Source: Prevotella sp. UBA4339
GTDB lineage: Bacteria; Bacteroidota; Bacteroidia; Bacteroidales; Bacteroidaceae
Assembly: GCA_002393725.1 (NCBI GenBank)
Contig: DGTJ01000112.1
Location: 1 to 42,909 of the forward strand
Direction of reading: 5' to 3'
DNA: 42,909 bases
Shown one piece after another: positions 41,731 through 42,909 of this stretch. The translations under genes were made by a program, and so were the position numbers. The notes beneath the pieces are model-generated. The model had not been told where the DNA came from. It was given only the letters and a program-made list of their open reading frames with translations, and ran no database searches. Position 1 is the stretch's first letter; each line of letters begins with the position of its first letter.

Positions 41731-42464
41731 AATGGTTACAGAATAAATGGATTATCGCTTTGCTTTTCATTAGCTTAGCATGTGTTATTGCGAATGGTAT
41801 AGTTTTATATCAATATCGTTCCGTCTTTAACGGTAATATTTCTCAAGAGCTAAATGACTGGAATCTTTTTATAGTAATTTTCAATGGGGTAATTACAACA
41901 GTATTAGCTGTAGTAAATATTTGTGCTATCATTAAGATAAATTCGACCTTAGATGATAATAGTGAAAATAGGCACATTAATAATTTGCTTTTTGAAGCTC
42001 AAACGATTTTAGCAAAGATGCGGTTGGATGACTACAATGTTGTCAAAGAGCTAATTAATGATATAAAAATGTCTGTTTTTAAAAGGCATATGTCTGCTGA
42101 AAAAATAGAGAGTCTCAAAAAGAAGTTGATGGAAATAGATAGTTCTTCTTTTCTATACAAGAATCAGAATTTACATGATGAACCTTTTTTGCGACCAATA
42201 ACGAAGAGACTTGTTGTGCAAATAGACAATTTTATTCACAAGATAAAGGATAGTGAAGTTGTGGATGAAAAAGAAGAAGAAGAGCTTTTACACAACTTAT
42301 CTTCATTTCAGAGTATTATGGAGTTTTATGTTGTTTCCCAATTGGTGCGTGGCAGCAAGGTTCAGCGGTATATTTCAGAACATCAGGATGAAACAGATAG
42401 TACAATATCATGCATCTATGATTTTGCAAAGGAAGTAAATAACAAAATGGAAGATATGAACTGA
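41727..42464 (+). CDS. Two-TM membrane protein with a helical cytoplasmic tail
   Basis: The 245-aa product has two N-terminal membrane helices (about residues 8-27 and 44-69, IIALLFISLACVIANGIVLY and IVIFNGVITTVLAVVNIC). The remaining 170 residues are soluble and helical with charged coiled-coil-like stretches (MSAEKIESLKKKLMEID, DEKEEEELLHNLSSFQSIM). No enzymatic motif is visible. ATG 41727 overlaps the small upstream gene. In a defence operon a two-TM protein could be a membrane effector or an anchor, but that is only inference. Confidence 0.65.
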   Translation: MKWLQNKWIIALLFISLACVIANGIVLYQYRSVFNGNISQELNDWNLFIVIFNGVITTVLAVVNICAIIKINSTLDDNSENRHINNLLFEAQTILAKMRLDDYNVVKELINDIKMSVFKRHMSAEKIESLKKKLMEIDSSSFLYKNQNLHDEPFLRPITKRLVVQIDNFIHKIKDSEVVDEKEEEELLHNLSSFQSIMEFYVVSQLVRGSKVQRYISEHQDETDSTISCIYDFAKEVNNKMEDMN

Positions 42465-42488
42465 AATAAAGTATAAATATTTGAATAT

Positions 42489-42909
42489 ATGAAAACAAAA
42501 CTCTCTATTATTTTATCAATCATATCGATTGTGGGTGTTTTATCAATATGTGGATTGTGGCTATTCGGAGCAATGAAACTGTCTGTTGTTTCATTAGATA
42601 CTTTTATTGGAGTCATTGTAGCCCTATTAGCAGTTATCTTCACAATAATAATTGGATGGCAAATCATAAATACAATTGAGATACGAAATTGGATGAACCA
42701 ATTAGAGCAAAGGCAGAACGTTCTTGTAGAAAATGAAAGGAGGTTGGCCGAAAATGATCAGCTCCATACATTAGAAGCTTACAATCTACATGCGGCAATT
42801 TGCCAGGCTGATGCGGATTCTTATAAAGATAAAGGTCAATATATAGAAGCTTTTACCTTTTATCATGTTGCCTTGTGCTATTCAATCCTCTCAGGAACGC
42901 CTAACCAAT
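42489..42909 (+). CDS. Two-TM protein with coiled coil and TPR-like repeats (partial, cut at the edge)
   Basis: The frame from ATG 42489 stays open to the window end (140 codons). Two membrane helices (about 5-27 and 36-57, ending IIIGWQII) precede a coiled coil (MNQLEQRQNVLVENERRLAEND) and a helical pair that looks like a TPR (ADSYKDKGQYIEAFTFYHVALCYSI). Similar N-termini occur in Bacteroidota membrane proteins of unknown role. It lies 24 bases after the previous gene and has the same two-TM layout, so it may be a relative or partner. Confidence 0.6.
   Translation, partial: MKTKLSIILSIISIVGVLSICGLWLFGAMKLSVVSLDTFIGVIVALLAVIFTIIIGWQIINTIEIRNWMNQLEQRQNVLVENERRLAENDQLHTLEAYNLHAAICQADADSYKDKGQYIEAFTFYHVALCYSILSGTPNQ

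Overview
The window looks like chromosome from a Bacteroidales species, most likely of the Prevotella/Segatella group. Four things point there: paired SusC/SusD genes, a one-protein hybrid two-component sensor with an AraC output domain, lipoproteins with Bacteroidota-type lipoboxes, and repeated TTTG-(about 19 bp)-TAnnTTTG promoters. I name the group from these traits and not from any database comparison.

Layout. (1) Positions 1-1081 are almost gene-free. They hold the first five codons of a gene leaving to the left with its promoter and hairpin leader, a mosaic of TGACGCG repeats around a 30-bp AT-only palindrome, and promoters. (2) 1082-1954 is an aldose-1-epimerase gene broken by an early in-frame TAG. 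(3) 1957-10937, minus strand, is susC-susD-susE-susF followed by a GH53 endo-galactanase. (4) 11164-22372, plus strand and divergent, encodes a LacI-type regulator, an MFS sugar transporter, a SemiSWEET, GH77 amylomaltase, GH97 alpha-glucosidase, a type I pullulanase and a SusA-like GH13. Regions 3 and 4 together form a starch/maltodextrin utilisation locus around a shared intergenic region with a perfect GCAAACGTTTGC operator. (5) 22471-34154 is a compact second locus: hybrid two-component regulator, SusC, SusD and GH115 alpha-glucuronidase, probably for glucuronoxylan. (6) 34223-37477, minus strand, is a cupin lipoprotein and an unusual one-polypeptide amino-acid-type ABC transporter. (7) 37663-38418 is mobile-element debris: a decayed tyrosine recombinase and a possible mobilisation-protein tail. 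(8) From 38523 to the right edge runs an AT-rich accessory operon: Xre regulator, unknown 230-aa protein, GHKL-ATPase/DUF3883 protein, 41-aa protein, two-TM protein and a two-TM/helical-repeat protein cut by the edge. It resembles an anti-phage or genome-defence operon.

How the starch genes fit together. SusC-F should bind and import maltooligosaccharides through the outer membrane. The pullulanase, the SusA-like enzyme and GH97 carry signal peptides and would cut the oligosaccharides to maltose and glucose in the periplasm. The MFS carrier and perhaps the SemiSWEET would move sugars across the inner membrane, and GH77 would process maltodextrins in the cytoplasm. The LacI-type protein is the likely switch.

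Most notable observations. (a) A family of period-7 (heptanucleotide) repeats sits at control points and inside two coding regions, including four exact ATTGTGC units that encode the signal-peptide core of the GH97 enzyme. (b) Two related 32-bp double-palindrome insertions lie in the integrase remnant, and removing both restores one reading frame. (c) The ABC transporter has its periplasmic binding-domain halves in swapped order and an unassigned C-terminal domain. (d) The right-hand operon is a candidate undescribed defence system.
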